In this document: positions 26,155-37,794 of the stretch, piece by piece
How positions within the stretch are numbered: the first letter of the stretch is position 1
How the letters are laid out: each line of letters begins with the position of its first letter
Source: Saxidomus purpurata
Taxonomy: Eukaryota > Mollusca > Bivalvia > Venerida > Veneridae
Assembly: GCA_022818135.1 (NCBI GenBank)
Contig: JAFMSR010000005.1
Location: forward strand, 19,739,991-19,803,990
Length of the DNA stretch: 64,000 bases
Direction: 5' to 3'
Made by a program: the position numbers and the translations under genes
The notes under the pieces: generated by a model
What the model was told of the DNA's origin: nothing
What the model saw: only the letters and a program-made list of their open reading frames with translations
Databases searched by the model: none

Positions 26155-27862
26155 TGTTGTTTTATATCGAGTGTCTTGGATGGTTGTGGTTTTATATCGA
26201 AATTCTTGATGGTTGTGGTTTTATATCGAGTGTCTTGGATAGTTGTGGTGTTTTATATAGTGTCTAGGATGGTTGGGTTGTTTCATATAGAGTGTCTTGG
26301 ATGGTTGTTTTAAACCGAGTGTCTTGGATGATTGGGTTGCTTTCTACAAATGTATAGAGTGTCTTCGATGGTTGTGGTTTTATATAGAGTGTCTTGGATA
26401 GTTGTTTTATATTGAATGTCTTCGATGGTTGTTTTATATTGAATGTCTTCGATGGTTGTTTTATATCGAGTGTCTTGGGTGGTTGGGTTGTTTTGTATCG
26501 AGTGTCTTGGATGGTTGGGTTGTTTTGTCGAGTGTCTTGAATGGTTGGGTTGTTTTATGTCGAGTGTCTTGGGTGGTTGGGTTGTTTTATGTCGAGTGTC
26601 TTGGATGGTTGGGTTGTTTTATATCGAGTGTCTTGGATGGTTGGGTTGTTTTATGTCGAGTGTCTTGGATGATTGGGTTGCTTTATATCGAGTGTCTTGG
26701 ATGGTTGGGTTGTTTTATATCGAGTGTCTTGGATGGTTGGGTTTTTTTATATCGAGTGTCTTGGATGGTTGGGTTGTTTTATGTCGAGTGTTTTGGATGA
26801 TTGGGTTGCTTTATATCGAGTGTCTTGGATGGTTGGGTTGTTTTATATCGAGTGTCTTGGATGGTTGGCCTGTTTTATATCGAATGTCTTGGATGGTTGG
26901 GTTGTTTTATATCGAGTGTCTTGGATGGTTGGGTTGTTTTATATCGAGTGTCTCGGATGGTTGGGTTGTTTTTTTATATCGCGTGTCTTCGATGGTTGGG
27001 TTGTTTTATATCGAGTGTCTTTGATGGTTGGGTTGTTTTATATCGAGTGTCTTGGATGGTTGGTTGTTTTATATCGAGTGTCTTGGATGGTTGTGTTGTT
27101 TATATCGAGTGTCTTGGATGGTTGGTTGTTTTAAACAGAGTGTCTTGGATGGTTGTTTTAAACAGAGTGTCTTGGATGGTTGGTTGTTTCATATCGAGTG
27201 TCTTGGATGGTTGGGTTGTTTTGTCGAGTGTCTTGGATGGTTGGGTTGTTTTATATCGAGTGTCTTGGATGGTTGGTTGTTTTATATCGAGTGTCTTGGA
27301 TGGTTGTGTTGTTTATATCGAGTGTCTTGGATGGTTGGGTTGTTTTATATCGAATGTCTTGGATGGTTGGGTTGTTTTTGTATCGAGTGTCTTGGATGGT
27401 TGGGTTGTTTTATATCGAGTGTCTTGGATGGTTGGGTTGTTTTATATCGAGTGTCTTGGATGGTTGGGTTGTTTTATATCGAATGTCTTGGATGGTTGGT
27501 TGTTTTATATCGAGTGTCTTGGATGGTTGGTTGTTTTATATCGAGTGTCTTGGATGGTTGGGTTGTTTAATATCGAATGTCTTCGATGGTTGGGTTGTTT
27601 TATATCGAGTGTCTTGGATGGTTGGGTTGTTTTATATAGTGTCTTGGATGGTTGGGTTGTTTTATATCGAATGTCTTGGATGGTTGGGTTGTTTATATCG
27701 AATGTCTTGGGTGGTTAGGTTGTTTTATATCGAGTGTTTTGCATGATTTAGTAGTTTTATATCGCGTGTCTTGGATGGTTGGGTTGTTTTATGTCGAGTG
27801 TCTTGGATGGTTGGGTTGTTTTATATCGAGTGTCTTGGATGGTTGGGTTGTTTTATATCGCA
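26155..27862 (+). repeat. Minisatellite, 32-bp unit, about 54 copies
   Basis: The unit ends in ATCGAGTGTCTTGGAT and begins GGTTGGGTTGTTTTAT. Most units are 32 bases, with 24-31-base variants. The 5' end (to about 26460) is the most degenerate. Variant units recur together at 128 bp (26671 and 26799) and 213 bp (27091 and 27304), which shows multi-unit duplications. The consensus contains no TAA, TAG or TGA on the plus strand. Because 32 is not a multiple of three, each frame cycles through all phases and reads a 32-residue period such as YIECLGWLGCF. Long overlapping frames of up to 305 codons result. I see no promoter, signal peptide or splice pattern, so I treat it as a non-coding minisatellite. 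Confidence 0.95.
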
Positions 27863-28599
27863 GATAAAATCGGCTTTTATCAATATGTTGCATTACTATA
27901 AAGCTTACAAAGTCTGTGAGAGTTATTGTACAATTGATTGGTGGATAGTGGTTTTTTACAGAAGGAATGTCTCTATGCAATAATTTGTGCTAAAAAGAAC
28001 CGTTTTACAGGTTTCTTAAAATTGTGTTTATCTTTTCAGGTTCATTGAACACAATACCTATGTTTGAAGAACATATTCCGGTAGATGTAGGCAGGGCCCT
28101 TTTATAGAATGTTGATGCTGACTCTGTCGATTGTTCCCTTGTGACACAAACGTGTCGAGATGATACTGATCTGCATCTGTCTTCAAGTCGGACTCTTCTT
28201 GAGAACAAGGTATGGGACTACTTTTATATTTTTTGCATTATTTAAATACATTAATTAAACGGACTTTCAGTAAAGGAATTTGATATTAAAGACATTAAGA
28301 TTATATATATTTCTAACAATTATATTAATTCTTAATAAAAGACAAGCTCAATTTCACAACGCGTTTCGATTTTTAATATGTCTTCATCGGGTGAAGCATA
28401 ATATAGGAAGTCCTACATTGAATTAAACGGCTCCGAAGGATGAAAAATGAAACTTTATTCAAAAGATACGTTTACAAGTACATAATGATGCAATTGTGCT
28501 GATTCAGATGCTTAGAGGTCACCGGTTTCCGGAAGTTCATGTTCTACATAATTTAGATGGAAGACTCATTTGCCGCAATCAGGTTTGATTTTACATATT

Positions 28600-31530
28600 T
28601 GCGATATCTATTGTTATTAAATATATAACTTTGTATGACATACAACATATAGAGATAGTACTGATTCACCAGAATGCCACTGACAACACGAATATGTAAT
28701 TCTCGTTTTGATCATGATCTACGCTGGTCTCGAATGCAGACTTATTTGCCTCCAGCATGGTACTATATAATTAAGTGTATTAATATTATATGATGACTGC
28801 CTGCTTGTTCCACTTTATGTTCATTATAAAGCAAACTTTGTGAAACTATTCACAGATTCTGCCGATTTTCACATGACGGAACAGACGTACAGGCAGATCA
28901 TACTACTCTGGTCACGAAGGAAGACTCGCTTACCGCAATTGGGTTTGATTCAACTTATTTTTTTTTTCATTTATTACATAAAACCATATGGCATAACGTT
29001 CATCACCGGCATGGTATAGACCGATTACAGACCACACTTGTTGCAAATGCAGATACACTTTTCGCAAGCTAAGAAAATATTAAATGAACACTGTTCTTTC
29101 ATTGGCTGGTTCTGTGTTCGACCATACATTTTCATGTTTCAAAGGAATGCTCTGAAAATATTAGTTAAAATCCAATTCAATTTATAATGTATGTGATAAA
29201 CATTTATTAAAACATTTTCAATTGCATAATGGCAGCACTATTATGACAATTGTGCACGTTATTTAAAAAAAATATTTTTATTTGAACAGAAATTTCGTTT
29301 AGGAAACCTACATGTTGCCGTGTCAGTCTATTGTGCATACCGCTTTTGGCCTACATTGGTATTGAAGGAAGATGAATGTCCTTAGTTAGGTAAGGTTGAT
29401 TCCTTTCTTACGTCTTTGCTGATCGACTATACTTGTGCTACATAAGTTTATTCGGACTTTCTTGAAATATTCAAATTTCTGACAGAGTTAAATTAAGTAT
29501 ATTACCAGGATAATGAAATTCATTGTTCTGGAATATCAAGAGTACTGTAATTAAGATAGACTGTGCATATATACTTAAGAGTAAAAGTTCTGTATGTTAT
29601 AATAAATCCAACACAAAGACAGACCTCATAGTGTATTCATAATTAGAAAAGCATAAGAATTTCATTTTCAAGTCAATTTACATATTTTCAATAATCGTGA
29701 CGTCAAAAAGGATGTTCATGGACTTTCAACAATGATTCTTGTATTATAAGAATTATGATGTTACGAACTTTAAATTTCACAAAAACATTCCTTTCATCAA
29801 AATTCGACCGGCGTCATTTAATGCGCCCAACAGGTGAATAAATTGAAAAAATATCTTAAGACGAAGGGTATTTACATTTTGAATTAATTGTTGGACGTGA
29901 TATTTGTGGATATATTTATCCGACTCACTCTAATATTATCCTCGACTAACGCCTCGGGTATAAACGTAGGCGAGTAATATATCTAAATATACCAATGTCA
30001 TAGGAAAACAAATAATATATACAATGAAAAAACACCAGCTTAAATCCTACAGAATTATGAAAACTTATTCCGGTACCTATCGTCTGCAACGGAATTATAG
30101 AATAATGGACATCAACATTTACTTCTGAAAGGGGTACCAATGGTAAAAGGTAAATATTAGCAGTATTTCTAAATTTGAATTCATGACAATCGCCGTAAAT
30201 TCTGTACAGAGCATACAATTCAAACCCAGTTAAAACGAAACATACTTTACACTCAAGAATTTGCCGATGATCGATTACAGTTAGTGAAATGAGGCAATGG
30301 TAAATTTCTTATCACGAGGAAAAAACAGTTGACAATTGTGTTGGCTTTATTCGAACCTTTGCTACCCGCAGTCGTAGGAAAGCGGTCGCAACCATTCGTA
30401 ATTTAGCTTTGTACAGTTGAGTTGCAATAGAATAGTGTACTACTTTTAAATGACTTGCAGAAGCAAATGGCCGCTGTAAAGTAGCAACCATTTTACACAC
30501 TTACTACAACAATGTTACTAACACTCTTTTCTTCAGATTTTATACACGCCATCCTATGCAATTAACCAAGTGGAACGTGAATTGACGAGAGGAGTACTTT
30601 TCGAAACTCCAAACTCTGACGACAGGATAGCCTGTGTTAGCAGCTTCTAAAGTAAGTGGAGGGTCTTTTTCAGTCTAAACGGATTTAAATAAGCAGAAAG
30701 CTTTCCAAGCTAATTCACCCATTTCAATTGGAAATTTCAGAAACGCTTTTCATTGTTTCTCATCCATCTAGGAATGACTGCTTAGAAACCCAGAGGTAGT
30801 CTTGCATGTATCGGTGCTATATACACCGGGCAAAGAAACAAGGGGTCTATTCGTAAGAGAACTAGGGCCTAGTACCTCGATTCCCTTGTATCTGCATCTG
30901 TCTCTCTTCAACCTGCGCCTGTCATGAGTATTGGCAAGTTCAACCAGGGAAAAGTCCCAGGGTCGCCAGGGACATGAAAACATCTTTTATAAAAACCACC
31001 CATTTCTCGTATTACCAGATTGCCACCGACAACACGCCTGCTGATCTTGATCATGATCTACACTGGTCTCGAAAGAAGACTATAAAGATGGCATTGGTTG
31101 AACTGTATTCTAAGTACATGTTTACGCTTAAAGAACATATGTTTGTAGGTCTAACAACATAAATGTGGTGCACATTCAGCCGATTTTTACATGACGATAC
31201 AGATGTACAAGGAACATGTGAAAACTTACGTAAATGCATAATCTGACGTCAGTATAGCCTATGGTAGCAGCAACATTTGAGTGAGTGCAAAATTTTATCA
31301 GTCTAAACAATTATTTGAGTACACAAAAATCGTTGTTAGCTAATTGAGTCATTCTCGAACCCCATTTTAGATATTACCACACTCACTCGAGTTTTTTTAT
31401 CACATGTACTAGTTTACAGCATATTTGAATAGCACGAATGGCATCCGTGTCTTTGCCGAAGAACAAATCTTTTGACAAGGATTCGAACCGGTACCTTCCG
31501 TTCTGAAGGTGAACACTGAATGACGCATTA
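28600..31530. repeat. Tandem duplication, block X
   Basis: Ordered matches to block Y (31545-34190) include 28660-28780 with 31575-31680, 28857-29095 with 31865-32080, 29449-29530 with 32682-32770, 30050-30165 with 33112-33210, 30350-30400 with 33630-33680, and 30590-30680 with 33890-33985. A further match of 31240-31510 to 33920-34150 suggests a third, partial copy of the tail inside block X. Divergence is considerable. Short coding-like modules (see 25770) are embedded. Confidence 0.75.
30770..30890 (+). mobile_element. 5'-truncated SINE, same family as 10740-10972
   Basis: CCAGAGGTAGTCT, then GTATCGGTGCTATA, then GGGGTCTATTCGTAA, all appear in the same order as in the complement of 10740-10840. 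The tRNA-like head is missing. It lies inside block X and is missing at the matching place in block Y. Confidence 0.8.
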
Positions 31531-32089
31531 TTTAACATAATTTTGGTTTATAAAATTATACAACATAAGAGATTGTACAGGTTCACCAGATTGTCGTTGA
31601 CAACACATAAGCTCGTCTTGATCATGGAATGCAGACCTATTTGAAGCAGGGAATAATAAAGTGCTACTTAAGTATGTTAATTTTGTAACAAGCTTGACTG
31701 GCTGCTGGTTACACATTATATACCTTTGTCAAACTATTCGAATTTCAAAGGCCGTTAAATTATATATGACCTGTTATCAACTGAAATAAGCAATTATACA
31801 GACGTGTTTAAGTTTACAGAACATTTGTTGTTGGGCCTTGCAACATAATCATGGTATATACATACATGTAGACGATTTTCACAGAACGACACACATGTAC
31901 AAGCAGATCAGTGTACAACGGTCACTAAGGAAGACTCGCTTACCGCCATCGTTTGCTGAAACCTTCGAGTGCATAAACGTATGGCATATTCTTGTGACAG
32001 ACAGAAACGTTCATCGCCAGCAAGGTACATACTGATTACGTTCAACACAAGTCACTTGTCGCAAGCTTAGTAAATATTAGATGTTTTAA

Positions 32090-32640
32090 TTGATTGCTTT
32101 GTCCGTCAGTCCGTTAGTGCGTCGGTCCGTTCCTCACAAAAACTAAATATTTGCTTTACTTTGCAATTTCTTAAAATTTCTTCATCGAACTTTGAAATTG
32201 TATTGCTTATGATAAAAGAGTTGTTATGCCACCAAATTATGTACATCAGTGTCATATTTCACAGAGTTATGCCCCTTTTGTACCTACTTTTTGTCATAAT
32301 ACTTAACGTTGGCTATAACTTTGCCATTTCTTAAAATTTCTACATCCAGCTTTCAAATTGCATTGCTTATGACAAAAAGGTCATGATGTCGCAAAATTTT
32401 GTTGGTCAAGGTCATATTTCAGAGAGTTATGCCCCTTTTTATACTTGGAATGCTATTCCTCAAGATTTCTTCATCAAGCTTTCAAATTGCATTGCTTATG
32501 GCAAAAGGGTCATGATGTCGCCACATTGTGTAGGTCAAGGTCATATTTGACAGAGTAAAGCCCCTTTTGTACTTCTGACAAAGTGTAAGAGGGCGACGCA
32601 AGTGTTCTACTGAACACCCACCCACCTAGTGTTACTCTTT
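32090..32640 (+). mobile_element. Repeat-cored non-autonomous element inside block Y
   Basis: The left end has a TCCGT-rich stretch (TTTGTCCGTCAGTCCG, about 32098). The core has three diverged units starting at about 32165, 32325 and 32455, each with TTTCTTCATC, ATTGCATTGCTTATG, GTCATGATGTCG and GGTCATATTTC words. The right end is GGGCGACGCAAGTGTTCTAC (from about 32590). Block X has no equivalent at this point, so it inserted after the duplication or was lost from X. Confidence 0.75.
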
Positions 32641-33344
32641 CTTTGGTGTGTGCTAGTTCAACTGTACTAGTAAATACACATTTTATTCGAACTTTCTTGA
32701 AATATTTGAATATTTGAGCCAGTTAAACTTGTAATTGTATTATGTTCAAGAATTAAAAAAATCATAGTTCTGAAGATGATAAAAGCTTACTGAAATTTAG
32801 ATTGACTGTGCTGAGTATTAGCGTTCGAAGAAATGTACAGCTTTTCGATTAGCCATCAATCCGTAATAAGAAATATGTATTTAGGAGTCGGACAGTTAAT
32901 GTACCATTGACATTTCCTTTCGTTGTAACATGTACCATCAATTGAAACTTAAATTTAATATTTCTTGTAAAGACATGGAATAATATGGTTTTTTTTTTGG
33001 TTTTTGTCGTGATATATGCAGATACATTACCCGCCTCAATATATCGCCCACATCGCGTTACATATCTACAAATTGTTTACAATGATTAAAATACCAGCTT
33101 TAATCCTACATAATAACGAACCTGTTATCATTCACTGAAAAACGATGAAATCATAGACATTGATGTTTATTTGTAAAAGGGGTACGAGTAGTAAAGATAA
33201 ACATTGGCATTTGTTAACATTCTACACAGTCGTCGTAAATTCTGTATAGCTCTCTACGAGCACCTTAAGGTAGTGGATGTGTAATGAGTACTTCCTGTTT
33301 AAGGATCATTTGGAATACTTTGGATTTTATAGCTGTACCTATTT

Positions 33345-33445
33345 TGTACTGTGGCGCAGTGGTTAGAGCGTCTGCTTTGAGATCAAGAGGTCCTGAGTTC
33401 AATCCCCGAAGCAGCCAAAACTTTTTTTCGTTATTTTTTCTTTTT
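33345..33445 (+). mobile_element. tRNA-derived SINE-like insertion
   Basis: An A box (TGGCGCAGTGG, 33352-33362) and a B box (GAGTTCAATCC, 33395-33405) are spaced as in a tRNA. The anticodon and T stems do not pair well, so it is not a functional tRNA. A T-rich tail follows. Confidence 0.65.
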
Positions 33446-34044
33446 TAGTTATCAAATTGAATAACATGAAAAATTAAGCCATTTTACAAGATTTGAAAAC
33501 TGTATCTTAATTTTCCTTGATTTTATCAAGCTGTACCCCCAAGAATACTGCCAAAACTTGTTTACAGACCAGTAATAAGACAATGCTCATAAATTTCTTT
33601 GCACAAAGAAAAAACAAGAGTTGGCGATATTCAAACCTTTGCCCGCAGTCTTAGGAAAGCGATAACTATCATTCGGTCAGTGTAAAGTAGCGTTTCAGAA
33701 GAGAATTTTTTCTGGCAGAAGCGATTGGACGTTATATTGTAACTCATTTTCACATCCTATAGTAGGACAACGTTTACACTTTTTTTCTACAGATTTTTCA
33801 CACGACATATTGTGACTCGTCATCGTATCTATGCGATATTTGACGTGTACAGTTTACTTGAAGACGTGCAATCAACTAACTGGAACAGAGACGAGGAGAA
33901 ACTTCAAACTCTGACGTTATAATAGCCTATGCTAGCATCTTTTTAAAGTGAGTGCAAAGTTTAATCAGCCTAAACAAATTGTTGTAGCATAAATAAAGCG
34001 TTCGTACCTTAATGAGTCTCTCTCGAACACTTAGTTCAGATATA

Positions 34045-34200
34045 ACTTGTTTTCCAATCTACAGCCAGTTGGACTAGCATGAATGGCATCGGTGTCTTTC
34101 CCCAAAGACAAACCTAGTCTTCGACTAGGATTCGAACCCGGGACCTTCGATGGTGGTGTCGCAGACTGAGCTACCTAGGTCTACAGACGTAGGCAGTGGA
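34045..34200 (-). mobile_element. tRNA-derived SINE-like element
   Basis: On the minus strand TAGGTAGCTCAGTCTG (A box, complement of 34162-34177) is followed by CGGGTTCGAATCC (B box, complement of 34128-34140). A diverged relative lacking the A box lies at 31430-31510, as part of the duplicated blocks. Confidence 0.65.
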
Positions 34201-34800
34201 ATGTGGTCGTAGGTTTGAATACCGGCATCTGCATTGAAACGCGGCCCCTACAATTGGTTTTCTCGGTGTGTACTTGTTGGAAAAAAGACGTAAAATAAAA
34301 TAGCTTAAACTAAGGAGTGTGTTTTAGATGATAAATAAATAAAAAGCTTTTTCTGTTGACATTTGGTTGAGCATAAAATGTTGCATTTCAGCGTCTGACA
34401 GTTTGGTAGAATGAATGGTGTTCCTTGATAGAAGCAGGGTAAGCATCGGTGAACTTTCGTTATATCGGTGCCAGGGTAATTTATACAGGAAGTTGTCTTT
34501 GACCGGCTGTCAATTGAGTCTGTTTTATCACTGTCCGTTCCTTTTGTCCTTGATTCTTATGGCGTTAGAAATTCACGTGTTGCTCTTTTTGCTGCATGCT
34601 TGTTTTATTACCGATATCAAATTTACCTTTGAGATTTATCTCAGATATTACTTTGAAAGTTTTAATACCTATAATGTAACATCAAGGTACACATTTATAA
34701 ACAAGAACAGGTGACCATGTCAAACATATTTTTACTGTACTAAGAAATTCATAGACTAGTTAATGCATTGTATGCAAATGGCACTGTCGGCCACATATTA
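34200..34800. other. Intergenic DNA, no gene recognised
   Basis: A 99-codon plus-strand frame (34415-34714) has hydrophobic stretches (FLLHACFITDIKFT) but no recognised domain, a non-ATG nominal start and no splice support. I leave it uncalled. Confidence 0.4.
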
Positions 34801-34805
34801 CTACG

Positions 34806-36091
34806 CCAGGGTGAGCTTTTCTGATCGATGATTGTCCGTCGTCCGTCAACATTTTGATTCAAATGACATCTCCTCTGAAACCTCTAGGCCAATGTTGATA
34901 AAACTATGCAGGAATGTTCCTTGCATGAAGCTCTACCAAAATTGTTCAAAGAATTCCATTCCATGCAGAACTCTGGTTGCTATGGCAACAAACAGGAAAA
35001 ACTTTAAAAGTCTTCTTCTCTAAAACCACAAGGCCTAGAGCTAAGATATTTGGATTGTAGCATTGTCTAGTAGACCTCTACCAAGAATGTTCAAATTATG
35101 ACCCCCGGGTCAAAATTGACCCCGCGGGGGGTGGTCACTTAGTTTTGCATAGGAATATATAGGATAAACTTTAAAAATCTTCCACTCTGAAACCACAAGG
35201 CCTAGAGCTTAGATATTTGGCAGGTAGCATTGTCTAGTGGACCTCTACCAAGACTGTTCAAATTATGAGCCCCGGATTAAAATTGACCCCGCACAGGGGG
35301 TCACTTAGTTTTACATAGGCTTATATAGTAAAAACTTTAAAAATTTTCTTCTTTGAAACCACAAGGCCCCCAGCTTAGATATTTGGCATGAAGCATTGTC
35401 TAGTGGACCTCTACCAAGATTGTTCAAATTATGACCCCCGGGTCAAAATTGACCCAGCGGGGGTGGTCACTTAGTTTTGCATAGGAATATATAGGATTAA
35501 CTTTAAAAATCTTCTTCTCTGAAACCACAAGGCCTAGAGCTTAGATATTTGGCAGGTAGCATTGGCTAGTGAACCTCTACCAAGATTGTTCAAATTATGA
35601 CCCTCGGATCAAAATTGACCCCGCACAGGGGGTCACTTAGTTTTTCATAGGCTTATATAGTAAAAACTTTAAAAATCTTCTTCTTTGAAACGACAAGGCC
35701 TAGAGCTTAGATATTTGGCATGTAGCATTGGCAAGTAAACCTCTACCAAGATTGTTCAAATTATGACCCCCGGGTCAAAACTGACCCCGCACCGGGGGTC
35801 ACTTAGTTTTACATAGGCTTATATAGGGAAAACTTTAAAAATCTTTTTCTCTGAAACCACAAGGCCTAGAGCTTAGATATTTGGCATGTAGCATTGCCTA
35901 GTAGACCTCTTAAAAGATTGTTCAAATTATGTCCCTGGGGTCAAAATTGACCTTGCCCGGGGGGGATCATTTGTTTTACAAAGGCGTATATAGGAAAACT
36001 TTTTTGGTATATAACATTATCTAGTGATCTTCCACCAGGCAAGTGGACTTGTACCAAGGTGAGCGATATAGGGCCATCTTGGCCCTCTTGT
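34806..36091 (+). mobile_element. Repeat-cored element, 166-bp unit, six copies
   Basis: The left end CCAGGGTGAGCTTTTCTGAT leads into a TCCGTCGTCCGTC stretch. Units are marked by AAGGCCTAGAGC-type words at 35030, 35197, 35363, 35529, 35695 and 35861, so spacing is 166-167 bases. Each unit holds TTGTTCAAATTATGACCCC and GGTCACTTAGTTTT. The right end is GGTGAGCGATATAGGGCCAT plus CTTGGCCCTCTTG. Left and right ends share GGTGAGC in direct orientation. A diverged piece of the left part recurs at 40715-40850. This layout (unique left, tandem core, unique right) matches known bivalve repeat-cored elements; the exact family is not assigned. Confidence 0.85.
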
Positions 36092-36378
36092 ATCATTAAC
36101 CACTTAAGTTATTAATTTAAAACTTGGCTGTAGTGGGTGCTGTTTACACTTCGAAAATAGATTTTTACTGCGAAGTTTTGTTTTATTGGGAAACCTTGAG
36201 AGAAATGCACTGGTGCTGTCCCTACTTATAAAATCTACAACATGAATACATTTTGCTCTCAGAAGAATCAAGACATATACTTAGGGACAAAAGTTCTCTC
36301 CGATATAATTTAAATAACACAAACACGGAAATTAGAAATTTTATTATGAAATAAGTTGTTTTTTTTTTATTTCGTTCT

Positions 36379-36503
36379 AGCGGTGTTAGTTGTTCAATAA
36401 ACAATGATTTGAGTACTGATACGCAGTAATTAGCCACGAAGGCCGAAGGCCCGAGTGATTTATAACTGCGCATCATCATTGTTTATTAGACGATAACAAC
36501 GCT
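36379..36503. repeat. Fold-back (palindromic) repeat
   Basis: AGCGGTGTTAGTTGTTCAAT, then AAACAATGAT, pairs with the complement of ATCATTGTTTATTAGACGAT, AACAACGCT. The inner part pairs through TACGCAGTAAT and ATAACTGCGCA, with GGCCGAAGGCC at the tip. The layout resembles the fold-back at 53644-53796. Confidence 0.75.
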
Positions 36504-36753
36504 GAAAAGGATGTTATTTCGATTCTAACATGACCAGATACTACAGAAAGTGAATACATGAAAACCGTTATTTTCTATGCGAACGCTCATTTTCGTCATG
36601 CAGCGCAATATGGCGTCATGTTTACAGCACATGGGTTCCTGCGTTGTTTATGGTTTTATATAACATAATTTTTCTAGTCTTTGTATATAGAGACAAAATC
36701 GTGGTCATGTTACAATAATAAATTAAGTTCATAAAAATGTTTCGTCCTTGCAG

Positions 36754-37182
36754 ATAGATTTGTCTTGGACTACAGAAGAAAAAACACGGAGTCTCCGCAT
36801 CCTTTTGCCTGCGAAAGAGATCACAGGAAAATACGTGCCGTTTCTGGTATGTACATTTCTCAGTTTACTTAGCAATACTAATTATCTTCTCAAATATAAG
36901 ATGTAAGGTCAGTGGCAGGACAATTACTTAGTTTTCCTCAATATCATTTAGCGTTATTTGTGGAAATTTGTTTTAACGCCATTGCTCTTAATTTGAATGT
37001 AAATTCATTTTTGATAACTAAGATTCGATGTGGTTTGTTTTCAGAAATTGTGGTTGGAGGGATTTCACGAGAATTCTGGCCGTATCGAGTCATCGTGGTC
37101 ATCTAATTATTCTGATGTGTATCCAATATTATTATTAGACAGCCAACTGCCTAAACATTGTCGTAAAAGTGTCGAGATGTAA
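36754..37182 (+). CDS. Candidate two-exon 3' end of an unrecognised protein-coding gene
   Basis: An exon of 93 bases (36754-36846) lies between an acceptor, TTGCAG, and a strong donor, CTG|gtatgt. It is open in phase 0 for 31 codons (it begins IDLSWTTEEKTRSLRILLPA). A second exon starts at 37045 after TTTGTTTTCAG and is open in the matching phase for 45 codons up to TAA at 37180-37182 (it begins KLWLEGFHENSGRIESSWSS). The intron would be 198 bases. Neither exon has a start codon, so a start-based scan misses the frame. I see no upstream exon or promoter and no known domain. Chance or a pseudogene remains possible. Confidence 0.4.
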
Positions 37183-37794
37183 AAGAGCTTGAATATTAAC
37201 ACGAGGAGAACATTCTCGGAACATTTCGGACTATATTTGTTATCGACGAAAGTGAGATAGTAAACCTACAAATGACGTGAACGAAATGCCAGTTCCTGCC
37301 GAACGCATCAGACATTTAAACTTGAAAATCAATCACAAACCATGTACTACATAAAAAAGTTTCATGTTCGAGAGCCGAGTCTTAAAGTTATTAAAATTGT
37401 ATATAATGATGTTCAAGATTTTAATCTTAAAGGTCAATGATTGTTTTGAGTATTACAATTACTCATAGAAAGATGCATAAGCGGTGAAATTTACTTAACT
37501 TCTTTAAGAAAATGTGACGTTGCTTTTTGAACTATGGCTCAGTATTTTTTCACTGATAATGGAAAAAAGCGCTTTTGGGCAACTTGTTCGTAAAGAAATA
37601 CCAATACGAAAGAAAGGCATACATCAATATAGTGTTCAAGTCAATAGAACACGCCTATTATGTCTGCAAATTTGTTGATTCTTGGTGATCAGTACTATAA
37701 TCTTTATATGTAGAATTCTTTGTTCCCGAAATGGACTAGCAAAGTATTGACGCGCGGCAACAAAAGCGCTCCAAAACCTTTTATTTTCTTTATC

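Larger units (their letters stand above)
31545..34190. repeat. Tandem duplication, block Y
   Basis: This is the partner of block X. It contains an inserted repeat-cored element (32090-32640) and a tRNA-like insertion (33345-33445) that block X lacks. The module at 31895-31945 reads SLRKTRLPP, comparable with SRRKTRLPQ in block X. Confidence 0.75.

Noticed and set aside
26402..27867. Six long overlapping plus-strand open frames (up to 305 codons) rich in Trp, Cys and Tyr
   Set aside because: They are the same 32-bp minisatellite read in three frames. The unit simply lacks stop trinucleotides; there is no signal peptide, promoter or splice pattern.
33345..33420. Possible tRNA gene
   Set aside because: A and B boxes are present, but the anticodon and T stems do not pair and there are several similar tRNA-like heads in the window, so I call it a SINE-like element.
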